A stretch of 7,918 nucleotides of DNA from an uncultured Chloroflexota bacterium (GTDB taxonomy: Bacteria > Chloroflexota > Chloroflexia > Chloroflexales > Roseiflexaceae): assembly GCA_903871975.1 (NCBI GenBank), contig CAIQIY010000240.1, forward strand, positions 1 to 7,918, given 5' to 3'. Each line of letters starts with the position of its first letter. Position 1 is the stretch's first letter. Below are positions 1 through 6,403 of this stretch, piece by piece. The notes under the pieces were generated by a model. It was given only the letters and a program-made list of their open reading frames with translations. It had not been told where the DNA came from and made no database searches. The position numbers and the translations under genes were made by a program.

Positions 1-34
1 GACATCCCGGGAACCCGTCGGGTACACTGCGGTA

Positions 35-51
35 GTACGCCCAAGGCGTAC
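35..51. other. Short perfect stem-loop upstream of rseP
   Basis: GTACGCC (35-41) and GGCGTAC (45-51) form a perfect 7-bp stem with a CAA loop. No T-run follows on either side, so it is not a convincing intrinsic terminator. It lies in the 93-base stretch before rseP. There, plus-strand frame 3 closes with TAG at 33-35 and frame 2 with TAG at 74-76, either of which could end an upstream gene that lies outside the window. The hairpin might process or attenuate an upstream transcript, or be chance in GC-rich DNA. Confidence 0.25.
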
Positions 52-93
52 CGGCTGGCGATCGCGCAGTCAGTAGTACCAGGGAGCACGCGC

Positions 94-1206
94 GTGATCG
101 ATTCTGTCATCGGCGCACTCACGACCATCATCGCATTCCTGGCGATGCTCGGCGTACTGGTCGTCGTCCACGAGCTCGGCCACTTTCTCACTGCCATTCG
201 GCTCGGCGTCGCCGTCGAGGAGTTTGGTATCGGATATCCGCCGCGTGCCTTCACACTGTTCGAGCGCAAGGGCGTACGCTATACGATCAACTGGCTGCCG
301 CTCGGCGGGTTCGTTCGGTTCGCCGGCGATGGCGACACGGTATCAGGTGTCGGCGGATTGACGCAGGCGGCGCCCTGGAAGCGCATCATCATCCTCGTCG
401 CCGGCCCGGCGATGAACCTGGTGCTGGCAGTCGCCATCTTCAGCGGCATGTTCCTGGTCAATGGCATCCCCACCGTCCAGGATGGCGCAACCATCACCTC
501 CGTCTACCCCGACACCCCGGCAGCCCGCGCCGAGTTTCGTGCCGGCGACCTGCTGACACAACTCGACGGTGTAGCAGTCGGGCGTGATTTCAGCGGATTC
601 GGCGCCATCGCCCGCGAGAACCTCGGCCAGGCCATCGTCGCCGTCGTACAGCGCGACGGGCAGCTCGTGACGCTCACCGTCACACCCGGGCCATGGTCGG
701 ATGGAACAACGACGATCGAAGCGGGGTTTGGCTTCTCCTACGAACCAAACCTGACCCTGACCCCGGCAAACCCACTTGATGCCACCATCGCCGGTGTCAG
801 GCACACCATCACGGTATTCACCTACTTCATCGGCGCCCTCGGGCAATTGTTCGGATCGCTCATCGGGGTCGCCGAGCCGCCACCCGGCGGGGTCACCGGC
901 GTCGTCGGCATCGCGCGCGGCACCGGCGAGATCATCGAACGCGATGGCTGGTCCGGCTTCCTGCAATGGACGGCCCTGATCAGCCTGAATCTGTTTCTGG
1001 TCAATCTGTTGCCGATTCCAGCGCTCGACGGCAGCCACATCGTGTTCGCCCTGCTCGAGATGGCGCGCCGCGGGCGCAAGCTGCCTGCCGAGCGCGAAGC
1101 GATGGTCCATGCATTCGGCTTCATGGTGCTGATGGGTCTGATGGTGCTGATCACGATCTCGGATGTCGCGCAGTGGTTGAGCGGTGCGCCGGTCCTCGGC
1201 GGCTGA
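94..1206 (+). CDS. rseP: RIP site-2 metalloprotease (RseP/M50 family)
   Basis: Intramembrane zinc protease of the S2P/M50 family. Members cleave membrane-bound anti-sigma factors and remnant signal peptides within the membrane. The zinc motif HELGH is at residues 26-30 inside the first membrane helix (about 9-31), followed by GGFVRF around 69-74. A second hydrophobic segment spans about 95-122, a PDZ domain about 128-199, and further helices lie near 238-260 and 294-308. The third metal ligand is in NLLPIPALDG (304-313, Asp312). A last helix spans about 340-361. At 370 aa it is full length for the family. The start is GTG at 94, chosen because AGGGAG (81-86) sits 7 bases upstream. In many bacteria rseP follows dxr; the upstream gene is not visible here. 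Its 3' end overlaps the next small ORF, suggesting cotranscription. All catalytic residues are present. The substrate here is unknown. Confidence 0.95.
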   Translation: MIDSVIGALTTIIAFLAMLGVLVVVHELGHFLTAIRLGVAVEEFGIGYPPRAFTLFERKGVRYTINWLPLGGFVRFAGDGDTVSGVGGLTQAAPWKRIIILVAGPAMNLVLAVAIFSGMFLVNGIPTVQDGATITSVYPDTPAARAEFRAGDLLTQLDGVAVGRDFSGFGAIARENLGQAIVAVVQRDGQLVTLTVTPGPWSDGTTTIEAGFGFSYEPNLTLTPANPLDATIAGVRHTITVFTYFIGALGQLFGSLIGVAEPPPGGVTGVVGIARGTGEIIERDGWSGFLQWTALISLNLFLVNLLPIPALDGSHIVFALLEMARRGRKLPAEREAMVHAFGFMVLMGLMVLITISDVAQWLSGAPVLGG

Positions 1207-1459
1207 CCGGGCGGGCGGCAATCCGCGGCGCCTGATCGGAGCGAGCGAGCTGGGCGACTACCGCTACTGTCAGCGGAGCTGGTGGTTGCGTCGCTCGGCC
1301 CGGCGCAGTCCAGCGCACCGGTCGGTGCCGGCGCGCTACGCACACGGTTCGCGACAGCACCAGCGGCACGGGGTGCGTGTCGCACTGAGCCAGTGGTTGC
1401 TCATCGGAGGTATTGTCCTGGGGCTGGCGGCACTGTGGATGCTCGGCTGGTGGTTGTGA
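1184..1459 (+). CDS. Small membrane protein with Cas4-like N-terminal cysteine motif (first half of split nuclease)
   Basis: A 91-aa ORF. Residues 19-37 read GASELGDYRYCQRSWWLRR, which resembles the start of Cas4/DUF83-type proteins, where the single Cys of a Y-C-x-R-x-W motif (Cys29 here) is the first ligand of the iron-sulfur cluster. A basic stretch with HQRHG (59-63) follows, then one membrane helix (about 71-91) up to the stop. The nuclease core is missing here and is found in the next ORF, which starts inside this stop codon (GTGA, 1456-1459). I infer that the two products act together. The start is uncertain: GTG at 1184 lies inside the end of rseP and has no clear ribosome binding site, and CTG at 1232 would begin right before the conserved motif. 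An alternative is that a one-base error or mutation has split a single gene. Confidence 0.6.
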   Translation: MRRSSAADRAGGNPRRLIGASELGDYRYCQRSWWLRRSARRSPAHRSVPARYAHGSRQHQRHGVRVALSQWLLIGGIVLGLAALWMLGWWL

Positions 1460-1980
1460 CGACGATGATGCTCATCACCCTCGCACTCGCCGCAGCTGCG
1501 GCGGGGTGTGTCGTGGCCGCGCTGCATGTGCGCCGATCCACGGGCGTGCCATGGGGTCGCATCGTGAGCGAAGATACCCGCCGGCAGCGGCCAGCCGTGG
1601 CGCTGAGCGCACCGCAGCTGGGGTTGACTGGTCGGCCGGACTATCTGCTGGAGCGTCACGACGGCACATTGGTGCCGGTTGAAGTCAAGCCTGGCCGCCG
1701 TGCACGACGGCCGTACGATTCGGACGTCCTGCAGCTCGCTGCTTATTGCGTGCTCGTCGAGGAAGCATATGGCCGGCGCCCACCCTATGGGCTGCTGCAG
1801 TACGCACGACACACGTTTCAGCTGCGCTACGATGCAGCGGTTCGGGCAGAGGTGCTCGCGACGCTCGCGGCGATGCATGCCGCACTGGATGCTGCCGACG
1901 CAGTCGACCGTGACCATGCCGACGGTGCGCGCTGTCGGGCGTGTGCGTTGGCCGGCGATTGTGAACAGGCACTGGTGTGA
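1456..1980 (+). CDS. Membrane-anchored Cas4/Dna2-like PD-(D/E)XK nuclease
   Basis: 174 aa from GTG at 1456, which overlaps the previous stop by four bases; ATG at 1465 or 1468 is possible too. One membrane helix is at about 4-25. The nuclease core follows: GRPD (Asp62), VEVK (Glu76, Lys78) and QLAAY (Gln93, Tyr97), the order seen in RecB/Cas4 nucleases. The C-terminus has Cys160, Cys163 and Cys169, matching the CxxC-x5-C set that holds the 4Fe-4S cluster in Cas4 and AddB. The fourth, N-terminal Cys is absent from this chain and lies in the preceding ORF. Known relatives are 5'-3' exonucleases; those linked to CRISPR process prespacers, but no cas1, cas2 or repeat array is seen here. Membrane anchoring is unusual for this fold. 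DNA is the likely substrate; the biological role is unknown. Confidence 0.82.
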   Translation: MTTMMLITLALAAAAAGCVVAALHVRRSTGVPWGRIVSEDTRRQRPAVALSAPQLGLTGRPDYLLERHDGTLVPVEVKPGRRARRPYDSDVLQLAAYCVLVEEAYGRRPPYGLLQYARHTFQLRYDAAVRAEVLATLAAMHAALDAADAVDRDHADGARCRACALAGDCEQALV

Positions 1981-2234
1981 TCATGGACGCAGCCATCCGG
2001 GCGGCACGCGATGCCGTCATCGCACAGCTGGCCATCGCACTGGAGACACCGGAGCATACGGCTGATCTGGCCGATTGGGCGCTCGCCCGATTCGATGAAC
2101 TTGATCGGAGTGGCGTGCTTGTGCGCGACCCGATGCTCGCCGAGGTGCTTGATGTGCTGATGTTCGACAGCGGCATCGATGGCGTTGATGCGCCTGCATT
2201 GGCTCAATTGCTGCGCATGCTGAAGATGCCATGA
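1977..2234 (+). CDS. Small acidic helical protein, unknown function
   Basis: 85 aa from GTG at 1977, overlapping the nuclease stop by four bases (GTGA); ATG at 1983 is an alternative start. I do not recognise a family. The protein is rich in Ala, Leu and Asp, with no Cys and no membrane segment. It looks like three or four helices: about 4-22, 28-44 (ADLADWALARFDELDRSG), 50-63 (PMLAEVLDVLMFDS) and 70-83. Gene calling rests on the four-base overlaps at both ends and on the open frame having composition like its neighbours. The coupling to the nuclease upstream and the zinc-ribbon gene downstream suggests a partner or regulator of one of them. That is inference from position only. Confidence 0.6.
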   Translation: MIMDAAIRAARDAVIAQLAIALETPEHTADLADWALARFDELDRSGVLVRDPMLAEVLDVLMFDSGIDGVDAPALAQLLRMLKMP

Positions 2235-2578
2235 AGATCCGCATACACCCCAGGTTGCGCTGCATGCATGTCGGCGATGAAGTGTATTCGCGTCGCGACC
2301 ATATCTACGCTCGCGTCACCGCGATCTTTCCCGCAGCCGTGTGCGTTCACACCGTGACGCTCAGCTGGCATCACGGACCGACGCTCCACCAGACGCCACA
2401 GCTCTGGTGCGCCGAGGATATCGAGAACCTCAGCGTCTGCCGCCACTGCGGGCTCCGTGATGATCTGGTGTGCGAATACCTGACAGGCGCGCCGTTCCGG
2501 CTGTGCGGCGCCTGTCGGCGGCCGCATGACAGCCCTGCCGATGGCGCACGCCCTGGCGGAATCCACGAGCGACAGTGA
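2231..2578 (+). CDS. Small zinc-ribbon protein, unknown function
   Basis: 115 aa. ATG at 2231 overlaps the previous stop (ATGA). The N-terminal part (about 14-60) alternates hydrophobic and polar residues, starting VGDEVY and then ARVTAIF, as in a small SH3/KOW-like beta barrel; this is only a fold guess. CRHC (Cys70, Cys73) and CGAC (Cys92, Cys95) are 18 residues apart and form a likely four-Cys zinc ribbon. The tail after residue 97 is Pro/Gly/Arg rich and probably disordered. No family is recognised. As last gene of the coupled chain behind the Cas4-like nuclease, it could bind nucleic acid or a partner protein, but nothing in the sequence proves it. The gene ends 117 bases before the convergent GerMN gene. 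Confidence 0.62.
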   Translation: MKIRIHPRLRCMHVGDEVYSRRDHIYARVTAIFPAAVCVHTVTLSWHHGPTLHQTPQLWCAEDIENLSVCRHCGLRDDLVCEYLTGAPFRLCGACRRPHDSPADGARPGGIHERQ

Positions 2579-2584
2579 GTGTGC

Positions 2585-2650
2585 TGCGCGCCCGTGCGCG
2601 CACCCGTCGTGCCCACGATGGCGATGAGCCGAATGGTTCCACGCCATCGT
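2585..2650. terminator. Two inverted repeats in a convergent spacer, possible terminator
   Basis: The 117-base gap between two convergent genes holds two perfect inverted repeats. TGCGCGC (2585-2591) pairs with GCGCGCA (2596-2602) over a CCGT loop. ACGATGGCG (2615-2623) pairs with CGCCATCGT (2642-2650) over an 18-base loop. Neither has a T-run, so intrinsic termination is unproven. The position between gene ends would suit a two-way terminator. Confidence 0.3.
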
Positions 2651-2695
2651 CCGGCGCACCCGGGCTTCGTGCTGTTGCCGCGCTGTGCCGTGCGA

Positions 2696-4339
2696 TCAGG
2701 GGTCGTGATTGATGATCGGCCGAATGAATGGCCCGATGAAACCCTCGCCCCACAGTTCGTCGAGTGGCCGGCCTTCGACGAGGATCGTGACTCCCTGGAT
2801 GCTCGGAAAGCTGGTGAGCGATTCGACCAGCACGCGCACCGCCGCTGCCCGATCTGGCGCATCACCGAACGCCGATGACAGATTGACCCTCGCGATCGCC
2901 GATTCGATGACGACGTCGCGCAGGACCGTGTTCGACGGTAGTGTCTGTCGCACGGCTGATGCATCGCCGGGGATTCCGGCGAGCAGCGCCTCGATCGTCG
3001 CTGCTGCAGGCTGACGTGTCTTCGGTACCAGGCAGGTGAACCGAATGGTATGGGTGCCGTCGATCGATACGGCATACAATGGCAGAAAGGTCGTGACGGT
3101 CACGTCGTTGGGGACACCAGCAGGATTGATCGGATTCAGCAACGGCCGTGCACGCGCCGCAACCGATGCGACGCCATTGATCCGCAGCTCGACCTGCGCG
3201 ATGGGCACGATATGGGTGAGCGTCAACACGATTGCATCGTACCCGCGTGATGGATCACCCAGCCACGGCTCGCGATCGAGGTCGACGACAGCGGTATCGG
3301 CGTCGATGGTGATCGCATTGATGCGAACCTCCGGGTTGAGCACCGGCTGGAGTTGACTGCGCGGTCCGTTGATCAACTCGCGCAACGCGGCCTCGGCGAG
3401 GCTGCGGTCGCTCGGTGGTACCATGCGCTGCACGGGCGTCAACCATGTGCCGGTGATGTCCTGGAAATACAGCCACACCAGCGTCGGAACACTGACACTT
3501 GCGCTGGCGGGTGGCGTCGCGCTGGCGGGTGGCGTCGCGCTGGCGGGTGGCGTCGCGCTGGCGGGTGGCGTCGCGCTGGCGGGTGGTGTCGCGCTGGCGG
3601 GTGGTGTCGCGCTGGCGGGTGGTGTCGCGCTGGCGGGTGGCGTCGCGCTGGCGAGTGGTGTCGCGCTGGCGGGTGGTGTCGCGCTGGCGGGTGGTGTCGC
3701 GCTGGCGAGTGGTGTCGCGCTGGCGGCAATTTCCAGTGATCGGGTCATGCCGGGCTGCACCACCGGCTCGATCAGCGAAGAGGGCGACGGCAGCGCATCG
3801 CTGCCCGTACCATCGACCTGTGCCGGATCGACAGCCATCGCGGTGTCATCGATCGCAAACGGCGCCAGTGGCGCCACCGGATCGAGCGGCGTCGCCGGCA
3901 CGAGCACGGGCAGCGGCGTTGCGGCATCATCGACCGACACGACCGCTCCTGCGCGGCCGAGCAGCGTCGGCAGCGCGAGCGCACCCCCAGCCACAAGGAC
4001 GATCCCGAGCGCCGTTGCGCCGATCAGCCGCAACGGCAGCCGGCGGCGCAACCGGTGGTCATCGTCCGCTGCATGATCGAATGCGTCGACCCGGACCGGC
4101 TCGGCGCTCCGCGGCCGCGCGCCCGCTTCGGCACTGCGCGCCGTTGCCGATACCCGCATCCCTTCGTATAATGGGCAGCGATGAAAGTGCTCCGACAGGC
4201 AGAAGGCGCGCTGATCCACCGGAATCTCGACTGCATCGCCACCAAGGTAGCAGCGATGCGCCGGTGTCGGCGAAGCAAAGCGAATCGCCCGGTTCTGTTT
4301 CAAGCCAAGGAATGGGCAATGCGGTGCCGGATCACCCAT
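2696..4339 (-). CDS. Membrane-anchored protein with two GerMN domains and Cys-rich N-terminal module
   Basis: 547 aa from ATG at 4339. That start was chosen because GGAAGG lies 12 bases upstream and the conserved module begins right after it; GTG 4375 and ATG 4372 lack a ribosome site. Residues 8-55 form a four-Cys module (Cys8, Cys30, Cys47, Cys55) starting CPFLGLK, seen in Chloroflexota proteins and of unknown role. A single membrane helix follows at about 103-124, after an Arg-rich stretch, so the Cys module should be cytoplasmic and the rest outside. A Pro/Ala/Ser/Thr linker follows, with 12 SATPPA/SATPLA repeats at about 208-280. Two GerMN domains come next, about 287-400 and 410-535. 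GerMN occurs in GerM of spore formers and in lipoproteins such as LpqB, and is linked to cell-envelope assembly. The gene is convergent with the nuclease cluster and divergent from the phosphoesterase. The ligand is unknown. Confidence 0.87.
   Translation of the reverse strand: MGDPAPHCPFLGLKQNRAIRFASPTPAHRCYLGGDAVEIPVDQRAFCLSEHFHRCPLYEGMRVSATARSAEAGARPRSAEPVRVDAFDHAADDDHRLRRRLPLRLIGATALGIVLVAGGALALPTLLGRAGAVVSVDDAATPLPVLVPATPLDPVAPLAPFAIDDTAMAVDPAQVDGTGSDALPSPSSLIEPVVQPGMTRSLEIAASATPLASATPPASATPPASATPLASATPPASATPPASATPPASATPPASATPPASATPPASATPPASATPPASASVSVPTLVWLYFQDITGTWLTPVQRMVPPSDRSLAEAALRELINGPRSQLQPVLNPEVRINAITIDADTAVVDLDREPWLGDPSRGYDAIVLTLTHIVPIAQVELRINGVASVAARARPLLNPINPAGVPNDVTVTTFLPLYAVSIDGTHTIRFTCLVPKTRQPAAATIEALLAGIPGDASAVRQTLPSNTVLRDVVIESAIARVNLSSAFGDAPDRAAAVRVLVESLTSFPSIQGVTILVEGRPLDELWGEGFIGPFIRPIINHDP
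3501..3716. repeat. 18-bp tandem repeat, 12 copies
   Basis: Twelve head-to-tail copies of GCGCTGGCGGGTGGCGTC, then a broken 13th copy from 3717. Copies differ only by C/T at position 15 and G/A at position 10; copies 1-4 and 8 are identical, and copies 9 and 12 carry the GAG variant. The unit is a multiple of three, so on the minus strand it encodes the SATPPA or SATPLA linker repeats of the GerMN protein and copy-number change would keep the frame. All six frames stay open across it, which produces spurious ORFs on the plus strand. Confidence 0.97.
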
Positions 4340-4402
4340 ACGGTTTCGTCGCCTTCCGATGCGTCTGGCCATCACACGGGCGGCTCAGGCGTGCCCTCCA
4401 CC

Positions 4403-4408
4403 ATTATA
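4403..4408 (-). promoter_or_regulatory. Candidate -10 box for the GerMN gene
   Basis: The minus strand reads TATAAT at 4408-4403, an exact sigma-70-type -10 box. It would start transcription near 4397 and leave a leader of about 58 bases to the chosen ATG at 4339. No good -35 box lies 16-18 bases upstream (best is 3 of 6 matches), so it may need an activator, or be a weak site. It lies in the divergent spacer 4340-4480; no convincing promoter was seen there for the plus-strand gene. Confidence 0.42.
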
Positions 4409-4480
4409 GATCCGTCCAGCCATGTGACGGCGCTGCCATCGACGTGATCGATCAGGCACCAGTGAATTGACGGGGGAGCC

Positions 4481-5218
4481 ATGCGCATCGTGATCCTCTC
4501 GGACATCCACGCCAACCTTGTCGCGCTCGACGCAGTACTCGCCGCATGCGGCGAGCACGATGCGCTCTGGTGCCTGGGCGACACGATCGGCTACGGACCG
4601 CAGCCCAACGAGTGTGTCGCCCGGCTCAGAGCCCGCAACGCCATCGCACTCTGCGGCAATCACGATCTGGCATGCATCGGCCGCGTCGATCTGTCGATCT
4701 TCAATCCGGTCGCCAGCGCGGCCAACCAGTGGAACGGCCAGCAGCTCGACGACGACTCGCGCCACTGGCTCGATGATCTGCCTGCGCAGCGCACCATCGA
4801 CGAGCGCATCACCCTGGTCCACGGTAGTCCGGTCGATCCGGTCTGGGAGTATCTGCTCACACGCTCGCAGGCGCGACAGAGCTTTGCCGCATTCACCGGG
4901 CAACTCTGCCTGGTCGGCCACTCGCACATTCCACTCACCTTCACCATGCAGCCCGACGGCGACGTCGTGGGACCATCGCGGATGACTGACGGCGATGTGA
5001 TCACGCTCGATGATCAGCAGCAACGGTTCATCATCAACCCCGGCAGCGTCGGGCAACCGCGCGACCACGACCAACGCGCCGCGTATGCCATCTTCGACAC
5101 CGAGCAGAACACCATCAGGTTCGCCCGTCAGGAGTACGACATTGGGGCGACGCAACGGCAGATGCACGCCGCCGGTCTGCCCGCAGTGCTGGCCGCCCGT
5201 CTGAGCCATGGCGTCTGA
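4481..5218 (+). CDS. Calcineurin-like metallophosphoesterase (YfcE/MJ0936 type)
   Basis: 245 aa, starting at ATG 4481 behind a GGGGGAG purine tract (4472-4478). It carries the full set of two-metal phosphoesterase motifs: DIH (Asp8, His10), GD (Asp34), GNHD (59-62, Asn60 and His61), VHG (His114) and GHSH (146-149). The order and spacing fit the single-domain Metallophos_2 group that includes YfcE and MJ0936, which cleave phosphodiesters or phosphomonoesters in vitro; the natural substrate cannot be read from sequence. NPGSVGQPRD near 187-196 is also typical of this group. There is no signal peptide, so it is cytoplasmic. rsmD follows after a 23-base gap and may be cotranscribed. Confidence 0.9.
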   Translation: MRIVILSDIHANLVALDAVLAACGEHDALWCLGDTIGYGPQPNECVARLRARNAIALCGNHDLACIGRVDLSIFNPVASAANQWNGQQLDDDSRHWLDDLPAQRTIDERITLVHGSPVDPVWEYLLTRSQARQSFAAFTGQLCLVGHSHIPLTFTMQPDGDVVGPSRMTDGDVITLDDQQQRFIINPGSVGQPRDHDQRAAYAIFDTEQNTIRFARQEYDIGATQRQMHAAGLPAVLAARLSHGV

Positions 5219-5241
5219 TCACCAGAGGAGAACCAGCCAGC

Positions 5242-5817
5242 ATGCGTGTCATCACCGGAAGCGCCAAGGGTCATCGGCTGCGCGCTCCCAGCGATCTGGG
5301 CACGCGGCCAATGCTGGATCGCGTCAAGGAATCGCTGTTCTCGGTCCTCGAGGGGTATGGTGCGATACGTGGGCGCGTGCTCGATCTGTATGCGGGTAGT
5401 GGTGCAATCGGCATCGAATGCCTGTCGCGTGGCGCGGCATGGGCCGACTTTGTCGAGCAGCGAGCGCATGTGTGTCAGATCATCGCCGACAACCTGGCAC
5501 ACACCCGGCTCACCGAGCGCGCGCGCGTGATCCGCTCGCCGGTCGAGCGATTTCTGGCCACGCATCGCCCCCAGCACTCCTATGATATACTGATGATGGA
5601 TCCGCCCTATGCTGATCCGCAGATACCCGCGACGATTGCGACGATCGCGAGGTCAGATCTCATCGACGCCGACGGTGTCCTGATCGTAGGGCACTCGCCG
5701 CGCGTCACGCTCGAAGACGATTATGGTCGGCTGCGCCGCATCAAGCTCCGCCGGCTCGGCGATTCGTGTTTTTCGATCTACCGTATCGGTACCGCGACAG
5801 ACGCTGACGGTGAATGA
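5242..5817 (+). CDS. rsmD: 16S rRNA (guanine966-N2)-methyltransferase RsmD
   Basis: 191 aa, the usual RsmD length. It transfers a methyl group from S-adenosylmethionine to N2 of G966 in 16S rRNA during 30S assembly. The N-terminus has the family pattern MRVITGSAKG followed by TRPMLDRVKESLFSVL (21-36). The SAM-binding loop is DLYAGSGAIGIE (48-59). The catalytic motif DPPY, typical of N2/N6 amino methyltransferases, is at 120-123. The start is ATG 5242 with AGAGGAG at 5224-5230. Its stop overlaps the coaD start (ATGA, 5814-5817). The rsmD-coaD pair is common in bacteria, so both are probably made from one message. Confidence 0.95.
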   Translation: MRVITGSAKGHRLRAPSDLGTRPMLDRVKESLFSVLEGYGAIRGRVLDLYAGSGAIGIECLSRGAAWADFVEQRAHVCQIIADNLAHTRLTERARVIRSPVERFLATHRPQHSYDILMMDPPYADPQIPATIATIARSDLIDADGVLIVGHSPRVTLEDDYGRLRRIKLRRLGDSCFSIYRIGTATDADGE

Positions 5818-6329
5818 TGGAGCCAGACATCCAGCACGGGGCCGCGACGACGACTGCGATCTACCCAGGCAGCTTCGATCCGGTCACCTACGGGCATCTC
5901 GACATCATTGAGCGCGCCGTGCAGCACTTCGACCGGCTGGTCGTCGCGGTCTTCGACCGTCCCAATCGTCGGTTGCGGTTCAGTGGCGCGCAGCGCCTGG
6001 CCCTGATGCGCGAAGCCACTGCCCACCTCACGCGGGTCGATGTGCAGCAATACCACACGCTCACCGTAGATTACGCACGCGCTATCGGGGCGCGCGTGAT
6101 CGTCCGCGGATTGCGTTCGCCCACAGACTTCGCCGCCGAGCAGCCGATCGCGCAGCACAATCGCGTCATGGCGCCCGACATCGAAACATTCTTTCTCATC
6201 GCGTCGCCACACCACGCCGCCTGCAGCGCCAGCATCGTCCGAGAGATCGCCGCACTGGGTGGCGACGTCGCAGCGCTCGTTCCACCACACGTCGCGGCAG
6301 CCCTGCGTTCTGCCGAGTACGAGCCGTGA
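5814..6329 (+). CDS. coaD: Phosphopantetheine adenylyltransferase
   Basis: 171 aa. It joins ATP and 4'-phosphopantetheine to dephospho-CoA, the fourth step of CoA synthesis. The nucleotidyltransferase signature PGSFDPVTYGH (18-28) holds the TxGH motif. VRGLR and the C-terminal SASIVREIA match the ATP-binding regions of known CoaD, the last in place of the usual SSSxVKE. The start is ATG 5814 (or ATG 5817), overlapping the rsmD stop, which adds about 12 residues before the normal beginning of the family (typical length about 160). Compared with E. coli CoaD, Lys42 is replaced by Arg and the DFEYEMQLAHMNR stretch reads DFAAEQPIAQHNR, so the pantetheine-side pocket may differ. The key TxGH and RGLR residues remain, so it is probably active. 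Confidence 0.93.
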   Translation: MMEPDIQHGAATTTAIYPGSFDPVTYGHLDIIERAVQHFDRLVVAVFDRPNRRLRFSGAQRLALMREATAHLTRVDVQQYHTLTVDYARAIGARVIVRGLRSPTDFAAEQPIAQHNRVMAPDIETFFLIASPHHAACSASIVREIAALGGDVAALVPPHVAAALRSAEYEP

Positions 6330-6403
6330 GCCAGCGATTCAGGGCACATCGTCGGATGCGACGGCGCGCCACCGAGGAGGGGGTGATTCGACATCGAGCT
6401 TGA
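6326..6403 (+). other. Possible 25-codon leader ORF overlapping the coaD stop
   Basis: GTG at 6326 overlaps the coaD stop (GTGA) and opens 25 Arg-rich codons ending at TGA 6401-6403, inside the SepIVA-like reading frame. It contains the GAGGAGGGGG purine tract (6374-6383) and a second GTG at 6383. It could be a coupling leader, the true 5' part of the next gene read through a +1 shift, or chance. I do not call it a protein gene. Confidence 0.25.

Noticed and set aside
343..1221. Long minus-strand open frame (292 codons) opposite rseP
   Set aside because: It is antisense to a clear protease gene in GC-rich DNA, and its protein has no recognisable motif and odd, low-complexity composition.
1456..1980. 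Cas4-like nuclease as evidence of a CRISPR-Cas locus
   Set aside because: No cas1, cas2, effector gene or repeat-spacer array is present; neighbours are housekeeping or unknown genes.
3501..3716. Tandem repeat as a CRISPR array
   Set aside because: Units are directly adjacent 18-mers without spacers and encode a protein linker. The Cas4-like gene nearby does not change this.
3439..4470. Open frames on both strands across the 18-bp repeat, including a 323-codon plus-strand frame with WRVASR repeats
   Set aside because: The repeat has no stop in any frame, so long frames arise by default. The minus-strand frame with two GerMN domains and a membrane helix is the real gene.
4385..5209. Minus-strand frame of 274 codons opposite the phosphoesterase
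   Set aside because: It is a mirror of a gene with all five metal motifs intact; no family features were seen in the antisense product.
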